In this document: positions 17,364 to 26,075 of the stretch, piece after piece
How positions within the stretch are numbered: position 1 is the stretch's first letter
How the letters are laid out: each line of letters opens with the position of its first letter
From: Hyphomicrobiales bacterium
Lineage (GTDB): Bacteria > Pseudomonadota > Alphaproteobacteria > Rhizobiales > Rhizobiaceae
Direction of reading: 5' to 3'
Length of the DNA: 64,000 nt
NCBI GenBank assembly: GCA_900467185.1
Contig: UBPA01000011.1
Location: 124,001 to 188,000 of the forward strand
Translations under genes and position numbers: made by a program
The notes under the pieces: model-generated
The model's input: the letters and a program-made list of their open reading frames with translations, nothing else
What the model was told of the DNA's origin: nothing
Database searches by the model: none

Positions 17364-19619
17364 ATGTTCAATCCGTCCAAAATCGTCGGCCTGCCGGTCT
17401 CGCGGATCGATGGCCCGCTGAAGGTCTCCGGCACGGCACCCTATGCGGCCGAGCACTACGAGCCCGGCATGCTGCACGGCGCCGTCGTGCTTTCCACCAT
17501 CGCCACCGGCAAGATCCGTAACATCGACACATCGAAGGCCGAGGCCGTCCCCGGCGTCGTCAAGGTCTACACCCATGAGAACCGCCCAAGTGCGGCCTGG
17601 TGGGACAGCAAGTGGCAGGACAGCGTGGCCCCGCCCGGCAGCCCGTTCCGCCCGCTCGAAAAGCCGCACATCCAGTTCGATGGGCAGCCCGTGGCACTCG
17701 TTATCGCGGAGACCTACGAAGCTGCGCGCGATGCGGCGTCGCTCGTGACGGTGGAGTACAAGGCGGAGGTGCCGGAGACCGACCTGCACACCGTCTACCC
17801 GAAAGCCTATGAGCCGAAGAAGAAGCGCTCTGGCATCCAGCCGCCGCCGAAGCCCCGCGGCGAACCGGAAAAGGCCTTCGCCGGCGCCGCCCACAGGATC
17901 TCGGCGGAATATGTGATGGAGGGCGAGCATCACAATCCGATGGAGATGTTTGCGACCACGGTGCTCTGGGAGAACGACAAACAGCTGACGGTGCATGACA
18001 AGACGCAGGGGTCGCAGGCCTCGCGCGATTATATCTGCAACATCTTCGGGCTCGATCCGGACGATGTCGTCGTGAAGAACGCCTATGTCGGTGGCGCCTT
18101 CGGCCAGGGTCTGCGCCCGAAGCACCAGCTCTTCCTCGCCGTCATGGCGAGCCTCGACCTGAAGCGTTCGGTAAAGGTGGAAATGTCGCGTCAGGAAATG
18201 TTCGCGCTGACCTGGCGGCCCTCGTCGGTGCAGACGGTGTCGCTCGCGGCCGATGCGGACGGCATGCTGCAGTCGGTCATGCACCATGCCGTGCAGGCAA
18301 CGTCGCGCTACGAGGATTATCAGGAGGTCGTCGTCAATTGGTCGGGCCTTGCCTACAAGTGCGACAATGCCAAGCTGACCTATGAACTCGCCCAGGTCGA
18401 TATGTCCACGCCCGGCGACATGCGCGCCCCGGGGGCGGCCACCGGCGTTCTCGCGCTTGAATCCGCCATGGACGAGCTGGCGACCGAAATCGGCATGGAT
18501 CCGCTGGAGTTGCGGGTGAAGAACTTCATCCACTTTGACCAGAACGGCGACAAGCAGCTGACCTCCAAGGCGCTGCATGCCTGCTACCGCGAAGGCGCGG
18601 AGGCCTTTGGCTGGAGCGAGCGGTCAGCCGCCCCGCGTTCCATGCGCGACGGGCATGATCTCGTCGGCTGGGGCATGGCCACCGGCTTCTGGGAGGCCGG
18701 CATGGCGCCGGCCGAAGCGAAGGTCCGCTATGCGATCGACGGCAAGGTCACCGTGTCGGCTGCCGCCACCGATATTGGCACGGGCACCTACACGATCCTC
18801 GCCCAGCTCGGTGCCGAGGCCTTCGACGTGCCGATCGAGGCCGTCCATGTCGCGATTGCGGACTCGACGCTTCCGACCACGGGCGTGGAAGGTGGCTCCT
18901 GGACTGCGGCCTCCACCGGCTCCGCCGTGCAGATTGCCGCGGAAGCGGTGAAGGCGACGCTGCTCGACATGGCGCAGGACATGGAGAACTCGCCGCTTGA
19001 AAAAGCGAAGCCCGAGGAGGTCGTGATCCGCGACGGCCGGCTGGTGCTGGACGTCAACAGCCAGGTGGGCATCGCTTTGTCGGACGTCCTCGCCTCCAAG
19101 CAACTGTCGTCTGTCGAGGAGCCGGGCAAGGCCGGACCGGACATGCTGCAGATGCGCAAGTTCGTCAGCTACACCCACTCCGCCGTGTTCGTGGAGGTCA
19201 AGATCGACGAGCAGCTGGGCGTTATCCGGATCACGCGTGTCGTCAGCGCCATCGGCGCCGGCCGCATCCTCAACCCCAAGACGGCCCGCAGCCAGATCCT
19301 GGGCGGCATCGTCATGGGCATCGGCATGGCGCTGCATGAGGAGAGCATGATCGACCATCGCACCGGCCGCATCATGAACCACAATTTCGCCGAATATCAC
19401 GTGCCGGCGCACGCCGATATCGCCGACCTCGAGGTCATTTTCGTCGAGGAACACGACGACAAGGCAAGCCCGATCGGCGTGAAGGGCCTCGGCGAAATCG
19501 GCATCGTCGGCGTCGCCGCTGCTGTCGCCAACGCGATCTACCACGCGACCGGCACGCGGTTCCGCCATTTCCCGATCACCATCGACAAGATCCTCGAAAG
19601 CGAGTTGAAGCGCGCATGA
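17364..19619 (+). CDS. paoC: Aldehyde oxidoreductase, molybdenum cofactor subunit (PaoC-like)
   Basis: A 751-residue molybdopterin-binding catalytic subunit. The GGAFGQGLRPKH segment belongs to the cofactor site and the C-terminal KGLGEIGIVG contains the catalytic Glu of the family. PaoABC enzymes oxidise a broad range of aromatic aldehydes to acids using a molybdopterin cytosine dinucleotide cofactor. No paoD/xdhC-type maturation gene is next to it in the window. The stop overlaps the next start (ATGA), coupling it to the catalase-like gene. Confidence 0.92.
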   Translation: MFNPSKIVGLPVSRIDGPLKVSGTAPYAAEHYEPGMLHGAVVLSTIATGKIRNIDTSKAEAVPGVVKVYTHENRPSAAWWDSKWQDSVAPPGSPFRPLEKPHIQFDGQPVALVIAETYEAARDAASLVTVEYKAEVPETDLHTVYPKAYEPKKKRSGIQPPPKPRGEPEKAFAGAAHRISAEYVMEGEHHNPMEMFATTVLWENDKQLTVHDKTQGSQASRDYICNIFGLDPDDVVVKNAYVGGAFGQGLRPKHQLFLAVMASLDLKRSVKVEMSRQEMFALTWRPSSVQTVSLAADADGMLQSVMHHAVQATSRYEDYQEVVVNWSGLAYKCDNAKLTYELAQVDMSTPGDMRAPGAATGVLALESAMDELATEIGMDPLELRVKNFIHFDQNGDKQLTSKALHACYREGAEAFGWSERSAAPRSMRDGHDLVGWGMATGFWEAGMAPAEAKVRYAIDGKVTVSAAATDIGTGTYTILAQLGAEAFDVPIEAVHVAIADSTLPTTGVEGGSWTAASTGSAVQIAAEAVKATLLDMAQDMENSPLEKAKPEEVVIRDGRLVLDVNSQVGIALSDVLASKQLSSVEEPGKAGPDMLQMRKFVSYTHSAVFVEVKIDEQLGVIRITRVVSAIGAGRILNPKTARSQILGGIVMGIGMALHEESMIDHRTGRIMNHNFAEYHVPAHADIADLEVIFVEEHDDKASPIGVKGLGEIGIVGVAAAVANAIYHATGTRFRHFPITIDKILESELKRA

Positions 19620-20725
19620 CCCAGCTCCCCACGAAACTTGAACGCTACCGCCCCGATGTCGAAACCATCGAAAAGGACGAGCCGGAGACGTCCCGTGCAC
19701 TGGCCGAAACCCTGCTCTCCATTGCCCACACCACTTGGCGCAACAGCGGCCATGCCGTGCGCAGCGTGCACGCAAAGAGCCACGGCCTGCTCGATGGCGA
19801 GCTGGACATTCTGCCCAATCTGCCGGAGCCTCTGGCGCAAGGCATCTTCGCCAAGCCCGGCCGGCACAAAGCGGTTATCCGCCTCTCCACCTCGCCGGGC
19901 GACATCCTGCACGACAGCGTGTCCACCCCGCGCGGCTTCTCGCTGAAGATCCTCGATATCGAGGGCGAGCGCCTGCCCGGCGGGCTGGAGGGCTCGACCA
20001 GCCAGGATTTCCTGCTGGTCAACGGCAAGCTCTTCAACTCCCCGAGCGCCAAGGCCTTCCTGATGAACCTCAAGGGCCTCGCACTGACCACCGACCGCAT
20101 GGAGCGGACCAAGGAGGTGGCGTCGAAGGTCTTCCGCGTCGTGGAAAGTGCGCTGGAGAAGTTTGGCGCCGAAAGCGCCACGCTGAAGAGCCTTGGCGGC
20201 CACCCCGAGACGCATATTCTCGGCGAAAGCTTCTTCACACAGCTGCCGCACCGCTATGGCAATTATATCGCGAAATTCTCCCTAGTGCCGGTGACGGAGA
20301 ACCTGAAAGCCCTCAAGGATCAGCCGGTTGATGCCGACAAGGACGAGAACGCGCTCAGAAACGCGGTCCGCAGCTTCTTCGGCGGCGAAACTGCGACATG
20401 GGAACTTCAGGTACAGCTCTGCACGGATCTGGACTCCATGCCGGTCGAGGATGCGTCCACGCTCTGGGACGAGGAGAAAAGCCCGTTCATCCCTGTGGCG
20501 CGCCTGACCGTGCCGCCGCAGGACAGCTGGACGGAGGAGAAGCAGAAGCGCATCGACGACGGTCTGTCCTTCCGACCCTGGAACGGCATCGTCGAACACC
20601 AGCCGCTCGGCTCCATCATGCGCATGCGCCGTCAGGCCTACGACTCATCGGCGGCCTTCCGCTCGGAGCGCAATGCCGTGCCCGTGCGCGAGCCCGGTGC
20701 CCGCTGTCCCGTCGCCGCAGGGTAA
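19616..20725 (+). CDS. Catalase-like haem protein
   Basis: A 369-residue member of the catalase superfamily, shorter than classical catalases (about 480-500) and close to the catalase-related peroxidase group. The distal His region reads RSVHAKSHG (His52), and the proximal haem ligand region is RMRRQAYDSSAAFR near residue 335, with the R-x3-Y arrangement. Peroxide produced as a by-product of the upstream molybdenum enzyme is a plausible substrate, and this gene is translationally coupled to paoC. No signal peptide, consistent with a cytoplasmic partner of the oxidoreductase. Confidence 0.8.
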   Translation: MTQLPTKLERYRPDVETIEKDEPETSRALAETLLSIAHTTWRNSGHAVRSVHAKSHGLLDGELDILPNLPEPLAQGIFAKPGRHKAVIRLSTSPGDILHDSVSTPRGFSLKILDIEGERLPGGLEGSTSQDFLLVNGKLFNSPSAKAFLMNLKGLALTTDRMERTKEVASKVFRVVESALEKFGAESATLKSLGGHPETHILGESFFTQLPHRYGNYIAKFSLVPVTENLKALKDQPVDADKDENALRNAVRSFFGGETATWELQVQLCTDLDSMPVEDASTLWDEEKSPFIPVARLTVPPQDSWTEEKQKRIDDGLSFRPWNGIVEHQPLGSIMRMRRQAYDSSAAFRSERNAVPVREPGARCPVAAG

Positions 20726-20798
20726 GGCGGCGACCACGACAAATGACGTGCCGCAGCGTCTCCACGCTGCGGCAGAGACGGACATGAAGGAACATTGC

Positions 20799-21560
20799 AT
20801 GAATCGCTTTGAAGACAAGGTCGTTATCGTCACGGGTGCGGCCTCCGGCATCGGCGCGGCGACCGCCCGTCGCTTTTCCGACGAAGGCGCCCGCGTCGTC
20901 ATGGTCGACAAGAACGGGGAGACGCTGACCACCACCGCGCAGGCTTTCCCCAAGGACCGCACGCTGGTGCAGGTCGCCGACGTGTCACATTCCACCTCCG
21001 TGGACGCTCTGGTGGAAACCGCGGTCCATCGCTTCGGGCAGATCGACGTGCTCGTCAACAATGCCGGAACGGCCGAGAACGGCAGGCCGGAGGACATCAC
21101 CGACGATGCCTGGCGCAAAGTCATGGCAACGGATGCGGACGGCGTTTTCTATGGCTGCCGCGCGGCCATCCCGCATCTCGAGAAGACCGGCGGCGTCATC
21201 GTCAACACGGCCTCCGTCTCCGGCATGGGCGGAGACTGGGGCATGAGCCCCTACAATGCCGCCAAGGGTGCTGTCGTCAATTTCACCCGCGCGCTTGCCA
21301 TGGATCTCGGCAAGCGCGGCATCCGGGTCAATGCGGTGTGCCCGAGCCTGACCCGCACCGGCATGACCGAGGACATGATGGACGACGAGCCGCTGCTTGA
21401 GACCTTCTACGAGCGCATCCCGCTCGGCCGTGTCTGCGAGCCGGAAGAGGTCGCCGCCGTCATCGCCTTCCTCGCCAGCCCAGACGCCAGCTTCATCACC
21501 GGCGCCAATATCGCCGTCGATGGAGGCCTCTCCGCCTCCAACGGGCAGCCACCGCAATGA
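20799..21560 (+). CDS. SDR family oxidoreductase
   Basis: A 253-residue classical short-chain dehydrogenase with the cofactor motif TGAASGIG, the NNAG motif, the catalytic YNAAK pair (with a Ser upstream) and PCS...TRTG after it. The acidic residue at the end of the second beta strand (VMVDK) suggests NAD(H) preference. The ATG at 20799 has AAGGAAC at a good distance; an alternative ATG lies 15 nt upstream. Substrate not identifiable; the operon context suggests interconversion of alcohols and aldehydes feeding the Pao-like enzyme. Overlaps the next gene by ATGA. Confidence 0.85.
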   Translation: MNRFEDKVVIVTGAASGIGAATARRFSDEGARVVMVDKNGETLTTTAQAFPKDRTLVQVADVSHSTSVDALVETAVHRFGQIDVLVNNAGTAENGRPEDITDDAWRKVMATDADGVFYGCRAAIPHLEKTGGVIVNTASVSGMGGDWGMSPYNAAKGAVVNFTRALAMDLGKRGIRVNAVCPSLTRTGMTEDMMDDEPLLETFYERIPLGRVCEPEEVAAVIAFLASPDASFITGANIAVDGGLSASNGQPPQ

Positions 21561-22003
21561 AGAGCCGCGAGATCTCCAGCGGAACGACCGACCGCATGTT
21601 CGTGCTGATCCTCGAAAAAGACGAGGAAGCCTTCGCTGGCATCACGCGGTTCGCTGCCGAGAACGCCATCAGCGGCGCATCGATCACAGCGATCGGCGCG
21701 TTCTCGCGCACCACCATCGCCTGGTTTGACATGGCGGAAAAATCCTACGTGAACACGGACGTACCGGAGCAAAGCGAGGTTCTGAGCCTCCTCGGCGACA
21801 TGGCGGAGGGCGACGACGGCAAGCCGAGCCTGCATCTCCACGCAGTCCTCGGCCTCAGGGACTGCACCACGCGTGGCGGACATTTCGTGTCGGGTATCGT
21901 CAATCCGACGCTCGAAGTCATCCTGACGGAAACACCGGCCGTCCTGCGCCGCCGCAAACAACCGGGCATGGGCTTCGCCTTGATCGATCCGAACGCGGCC
22001 TGA
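21557..22003 (+). CDS. PPC/DUF296 domain protein
   Basis: A 148-residue stand-alone PPC (DUF296) domain protein, the fold also found at the C-terminus of plant AT-hook proteins. Family features seen are FVLILEKDEEAF, ITAIGAFSRTTIAWF, and the HLHAVLGLRDCTTRGGHF segment, whose His residues form a metal-like site in structural homologues. Function of bacterial members is not established. Last gene of the paoABC operon, followed by an intrinsic terminator. Confidence 0.85.
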   Translation: MKSREISSGTTDRMFVLILEKDEEAFAGITRFAAENAISGASITAIGAFSRTTIAWFDMAEKSYVNTDVPEQSEVLSLLGDMAEGDDGKPSLHLHAVLGLRDCTTRGGHFVSGIVNPTLEVILTETPAVLRRRKQPGMGFALIDPNAA

Positions 22004-22026
22004 TCAAGATACGTCGAACTGCGAAG

Positions 22027-22064
22027 AGCCCGCCTGCCGTTCCCTCCGGCAAGCGGGCTTTTTC
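22027..22064 (+). terminator. Intrinsic terminator of the aldehyde oxidoreductase operon
   Basis: Stem AGCCCGCCTGCCG paired with CGGCAAGCGGGCT (one mismatch) around a TTCCCTC loop, followed by a run of T (22059-22063). Lies between the convergent PPC and YdeP genes; the T run serves the plus strand. Confidence 0.85.
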
Positions 22065-22074
22065 TTCATTTAAG

Positions 22075-24360
22075 CTACCGCACGATCCGCACCGGCACCG
22101 ATTTCGCGGCGGGCACCTTGCTCCGCTCGGCATGCTGCCAGAGCGGGATCAACACGTTGCATTCGGGGTAGTAGGCACCGCAACACCCGTCCGGAATGTC
22201 GTAGGGCACGATCTGCAGCCCGTCGATGCGGCGTGCCACACCGTCGTCGGCAACCGTTTCGAGCGCGATCGTCTCGCCCGCCCGCGCGCCGATCCGTGCC
22301 ATCTCCTTCTTGTTCAGGAACAGGACCATACGGGTGCCGTCCACCCCGCGAAAACGGTCGTCATAGCCGTAGACGGTCGTGTTGAACTGGTCGTTCGAGC
22401 GCAACGTCATCAGCCGCATCACATCGGGCCCGTCGCCGGCAAAGCTGGCCGAGAGGGATTTCGGCAGCTTGAACTCGGCCTTGCCGCTTTCCGTCTTCCA
22501 GATCAGATCGCGCACCGGCAGCGGCTTTTCCATGCCACCGGGCGTGTGCATCCGCTTGTTGAAATCCTTGAAGAGATCCGGATAGGTGGCCTCGATCGCG
22601 TCGCGCACCGTGGCATAATCATCCACCCAGCGGTCCCAGGGAACGCGCGGGTTGGGCGCCAGCGACGCCTTTGCCAGCTCGGCGACGATGCGGACTTCCG
22701 ACTGCAGCGTCTCGGCGGCCGGCGCGTGGAACCCCTTCGATCCGTGGAAGCAGGACGTGCTGTCCTCCATCGTCACGGTCTGCGGTCCGCTCGCCTGCTG
22801 GTCGATTTCCGTGCGCCCGAGGCACGGCAGAAGATAGGCGACGCGACCGTTGAACAGGTGACCGCGGTTGAGCTTGGTCGCGATCTGCACGGTCAGCCGC
22901 ATCCGCGGCCAGGCCTCCTCCATCATGCCCTGTTCGGGCACGGCCCGCAGGAAGTTGCCGCCGAGACCGATAAAGGCATCCACCGTTCCCTCGATGATGC
23001 CCTTGCAGGCATCCACGGTCGCCAGCCCCTCCTCGCGCGGCGGCTCGAAACCGTAGAGCGCCTTGAGTTTGTCGAGCGGCACCAGCTCGGGCTTCTCTGA
23101 AATGCCGACGGTGCGCTGGCCCTGCACGTTGGAATGACCGCGCACGGGACAGATGCCGGCACCCGGCCGGCCGAAGTTGCCGCGCAGGAGAAGCAGGTTG
23201 ACGAGCACCTGCACCGTCTGAACGCCGAGCTTGTGCTGGGTCAGACCCATGCCATAGATGCCCATGACGCTCTTCGCGCTCATATACACGCCGGCGGCTT
23301 CTGTGATCGCGGTGCGGCTGAGGCCGGATTCCCGCTCCAGCGCCAGCCAGTCCTGCGCTTGGACATAGGCGATGAACTCCTCTGCCCCGGTGGTGTGCTC
23401 AGCGAGGAATTCCCGGTCGAGCACGCCCTTGCCGCCGCGCTTCAGGTCGGCATCATCGGCCTCCAGCAGCGCCTTTGCCATGCCGACGATGACGGCGATG
23501 TCGCCGCCGGCTTTCACCTGATGATACTGGCAGGAGATCTGGGTCGCATTCTGCGTCAGCATCTGCACCGGGTCCTGCGGATTGACGAACCGCTCGAGGC
23601 CCCGCTCCTTCAACGGGTTGAACGTGACGATCCGCGCGCCGCGCTGCACGGCCTCCTGCAACTGGTGCAGCATGCGCGGGCTGTTCGATCCGGGGTTCTG
23701 CCCGAAGAAAAACATCGCGTCCGCCGCCTCGAAATCGTCGAGCCGCACCGTGCCGACCGGCTGCCCAATGCTTTCCAGCAGCCCGACGGAGGTCGACTCG
23801 TGACACATGTTGGAACTGTCCGGCAGGTTGTTGTTGCCGTAGAGCCGGGCGAGCAGCGCATACATATAGGATGTTTCGAGCGAGGCGCGGCCGGATGCAT
23901 AGAACACGGTGCGCTTCGGATCGTTTGCCTGAATCGCCTTCATCTCGGCGCCGATCGCCGCATAGGCCTCTTCCCATGTGGTCTCGACATAGCGGTCTGT
24001 CGCCGCGTCGTAGCGCATCGGATGCGTCAGCCGGCCGGTCGATTCGAGCTTGAAGTCGTCCCAGCCCTTCATTTCGGTCAGGGTATGCCGCGCAAACAGC
24101 GCGGGCGTCGCGCGGTCGGCCGTCAGCTCCCAGAAGGTCGCCTTGGCGCCGTTCTCGCAGAACTCGGCCGGATGAGGTTTCGCGGGCTTGGCCCAGGCGC
24201 AGCTGACGCAGGCAAATCCATCCGGCTTGTTGATCTTGGCAAGACCCGGAAGAATCGAGATCGGTTGCTTGCTTTGCCGCGCCTGGCGCATCAGCGATTT
24301 GACCGACCCCCATCCGCCGGCAGGCGCGGTATAGGTCGTGATCTTGGGCACGTTGGACAT
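22075..24360 (-). CDS. ydeP: FdhF/YdeP-family molybdopterin oxidoreductase
   Basis: A 761-residue molybdopterin oxidoreductase of the YdeP type. The N-terminus has Cys51, Cys54 and Cys68 (FACVSCAWAKP and EFCENG), fewer than the four cluster ligands of FdhF; typical molybdopterin motifs follow (YASGRASLETSYMYALLARL, NMCHES, FFFGQNPGSNSPRM, GMGLTQHKLG). YdeP is linked to acid resistance in E. coli but its reaction is unknown. The start MSNVPKITTY is chosen over a 33-codon longer frame because homologues start there and the extension looks random. It is the second molybdenum enzyme in this region. Confidence 0.88.
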   Translation of the reverse strand: MSNVPKITTYTAPAGGWGSVKSLMRQARQSKQPISILPGLAKINKPDGFACVSCAWAKPAKPHPAEFCENGAKATFWELTADRATPALFARHTLTEMKGWDDFKLESTGRLTHPMRYDAATDRYVETTWEEAYAAIGAEMKAIQANDPKRTVFYASGRASLETSYMYALLARLYGNNNLPDSSNMCHESTSVGLLESIGQPVGTVRLDDFEAADAMFFFGQNPGSNSPRMLHQLQEAVQRGARIVTFNPLKERGLERFVNPQDPVQMLTQNATQISCQYHQVKAGGDIAVIVGMAKALLEADDADLKRGGKGVLDREFLAEHTTGAEEFIAYVQAQDWLALERESGLSRTAITEAAGVYMSAKSVMGIYGMGLTQHKLGVQTVQVLVNLLLLRGNFGRPGAGICPVRGHSNVQGQRTVGISEKPELVPLDKLKALYGFEPPREEGLATVDACKGIIEGTVDAFIGLGGNFLRAVPEQGMMEEAWPRMRLTVQIATKLNRGHLFNGRVAYLLPCLGRTEIDQQASGPQTVTMEDSTSCFHGSKGFHAPAAETLQSEVRIVAELAKASLAPNPRVPWDRWVDDYATVRDAIEATYPDLFKDFNKRMHTPGGMEKPLPVRDLIWKTESGKAEFKLPKSLSASFAGDGPDVMRLMTLRSNDQFNTTVYGYDDRFRGVDGTRMVLFLNKKEMARIGARAGETIALETVADDGVARRIDGLQIVPYDIPDGCCGAYYPECNVLIPLWQHAERSKVPAAKSVPVRIVR

Positions 24361-24581
24361 GGTGGAAGCTCCAGAGGCGGGAAGAACAGGAACGACCTCG
24401 TGACATGCCGGTTCCCCCGCCGCCTCAACTTCCCGTGTTCCGTGACACAGTGCTCTCATCGCAGGAACATATCCGGCGGCCGGCGGTTGTCCGATACGGG
24501 CTACACCGTCGCGAGACGTCGTGGAAAAGCCATTCGTCCCGGAGACGGATGCTTACTGATGCCGAACAAGGAGGAACCACC

Positions 24582-24773
24582 ATGCAGCCCATCAAGGAAC
24601 CACGGGAAGACGACGACTATGCCGAGCGCGCGCTCGACTGCCGCGAGGCGATCGGCGCCAAGGTGCAGCAGGTGACGGAGGCGGCCATGCATGCCGGCTG
24701 GAGCCAGGACGAGATCAAGGCGGCTTTCATCGAGATTGCCGAGCACTGGAAGACCGCAGACCACATCATGTAA
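24582..24773 (+). CDS. Small conserved-looking protein, unknown function
   Basis: A 63-residue acidic protein (MQPIKEPREDDDYAER...), predicted mostly helical, with one Cys and no membrane segment. An AAGGAGG ribosome site lies 6 nt before the ATG, which is among the best in the window. Divergent from ydeP with 221 nt between starts. I do not recognise the family. Confidence 0.65.
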   Translation: MQPIKEPREDDDYAERALDCREAIGAKVQQVTEAAMHAGWSQDEIKAAFIEIAEHWKTADHIM

Positions 24774-24814
24774 GCGGATGTTCGACATCGGACAGACGCG
24801 GAGAGGAGACGATC

Positions 24815-25048
24815 ATCACCAAGGATCAAAAACCCGCAGCGGAAACCGACGCCAAAGGCGCCTTCGCGCGCCCGACCATCGGACGCGACAACAACGGCGT
24901 CACCAGCGCCAAGCCGACCGTCATCACGGGCTCCGAAGACAGCACCGTCCACAGCGGCCCGGGCGGGACGAAGCGCGAGGGCAAGGATTTCGACCTGAAC
25001 TATGCGGAGCGCGACGCCAGCGCCGGCGAACCCGGCAAGGCTTCGTAA
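24815..25048 (+). CDS. Probable small disordered protein with ATC start (non-canonical)
   Basis: A 77-residue frame that reads (I)TKDQKPAAETDAKG... and ends NYAERDASAGEPGKAS. It has no ATG, GTG or TTG in frame at its beginning, but two ATC codons (24812 and 24815) sit 3-6 nt after GGAGAGGAG. Codon use has a strong G/C third position, as in its neighbours, and the product is Gly/Asp/Lys/Thr-rich and hydrophilic. The two other frames in this stretch give Arg/Gln-rich shadow peptides. Either it initiates at ATC, or an ATG was lost by mutation or a sequence error. It follows the small gene at 24582 by 41 nt. Confidence 0.5.
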   Translation: MTKDQKPAAETDAKGAFARPTIGRDNNGVTSAKPTVITGSEDSTVHSGPGGTKREGKDFDLNYAERDASAGEPGKAS

Positions 25049-25072
25049 GACGTTCGAGCGTCGAACAATAGA

Positions 25073-25097
25073 ACGGCCCCGTTCTCAGCGGGGCCGT
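25073..25097. terminator. Hairpin between convergent genes
   Basis: Perfect 9-bp stem ACGGCCCCG / CGGGGCCGT with a 7-nt loop, between the small plus-strand gene and the end of the ABC importer operon. No strong T run on either side, so it may act as a weak bidirectional terminator. Confidence 0.6.
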
Positions 25098-25103
25098 GTC
25101 GCG

Positions 25104-26075
25104 TCAGGTTGCCAGCGCACGGTTGTTGCGCGACAGGTACAGGATACCCTTCTGCAACAGGATGAAGGCGAAGAGCAGAAAGCCGATCAGAATCTTCGTC
25201 CACCAGCTGGAGAGCGACCCGTCGAAGGTGATGTAGGTCTGGATCAGCCCCTGGATGAGAATGCCGATCAGCGTTCCCGCCACGAAGCCCGACCCGCCGG
25301 ACAGAAGCGTCCCCCCGATGACGACGGCCGCAATCGCATCCAGCTCGACGCCGACCGTCGCCAGCGAATAGCCGGCCGAGGTGTAGAGAGAGAACACGAT
25401 GCCCGAGAGGCCGGCAAGCAGGCCCGAGAGCGCATAGATCATGATCGTCGTCGTGCCCGTGGGAACCCCCATCAACCGGGCCGTCTGCGCCCCGCCGCCA
25501 AGCGCATAGACATTCGTGCCGAAGCGGGTGCGGTGGGCGATGAGAATGCCGAGCGCGAAGACCAGCAGCATGATGCCGCCGATCAGCGTCAGACGCCCGC
25601 CGCCCGGAAGCTTGAGGTAGAAACTCTTCATCGTCGCATAGAACGGATGGCGGATCGGGATGCTGTCGATCGACAGCACGAAGGCCATGCCGCGTGCGAG
25701 AAACATGCCGGCGAGCGTGACGATGAACGCGGGCATTTCCAGATGATGAATGATGGCGCCCATCAGCGCGCCGAAGCTGGTGGTGATGATCAGCACCAGC
25801 ACGAAGGCGGCCAGCGGATGGATCGCCGTGTTCTCCATCATCACCGCCAGAAAGACGCCGGTAAAGGCGATGACCGAGCCGATCGAAAGATCGATGCCGC
25901 CCGACAGGATGACGAAGGTCATGCCGACCGCCGCGATGCCGAGAAAGGCATTGTCCGTCAGCAGGTTGCCGATGACGCGCGTCGACAGGATGTTGGGGAA
26001 CTGGAAGGCGCAGAGCGCATAGGACAGGACGAAGATGAGGATGGTCGCTGCCAGCGGAAGATGTTTGGCTTTCAT
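25104..26075 (-). CDS. yjfF: Sugar ABC importer permease (YjfF-like)
   Basis: A 323-residue membrane protein of the RbsC/AraH permease family with about eight to ten hydrophobic helices and the family segment GGIDLSIGSVIAF and AVVIGGTLLSGGSG. It corresponds to YjfF, the second permease of the galactofuranose-type importer. It begins with ATG overlapping the stop of the first permease (ATGA). The upstream extension of the open frame is a shadow of the neighbouring gene. Confidence 0.88.
   Translation of the reverse strand: MKAKHLPLAATILIFVLSYALCAFQFPNILSTRVIGNLLTDNAFLGIAAVGMTFVILSGGIDLSIGSVIAFTGVFLAVMMENTAIHPLAAFVLVLIITTSFGALMGAIIHHLEMPAFIVTLAGMFLARGMAFVLSIDSIPIRHPFYATMKSFYLKLPGGGRLTLIGGIMLLVFALGILIAHRTRFGTNVYALGGGAQTARLMGVPTGTTTIMIYALSGLLAGLSGIVFSLYTSAGYSLATVGVELDAIAAVVIGGTLLSGGSGFVAGTLIGILIQGLIQTYITFDGSLSSWWTKILIGFLLFAFILLQKGILYLSRNNRALAT

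Noticed and set aside
16320-18578. 752-codon minus-strand frame over paoB and paoC
   Set aside because: Antisense to the oxidoreductase genes with no family features.
24778-25071. Alternative frame with ATG at 24778
   Set aside because: It gives an Arg/Gln/His-rich peptide typical of shadow frames, whereas the ATC-initiated frame has normal composition and codon bias.
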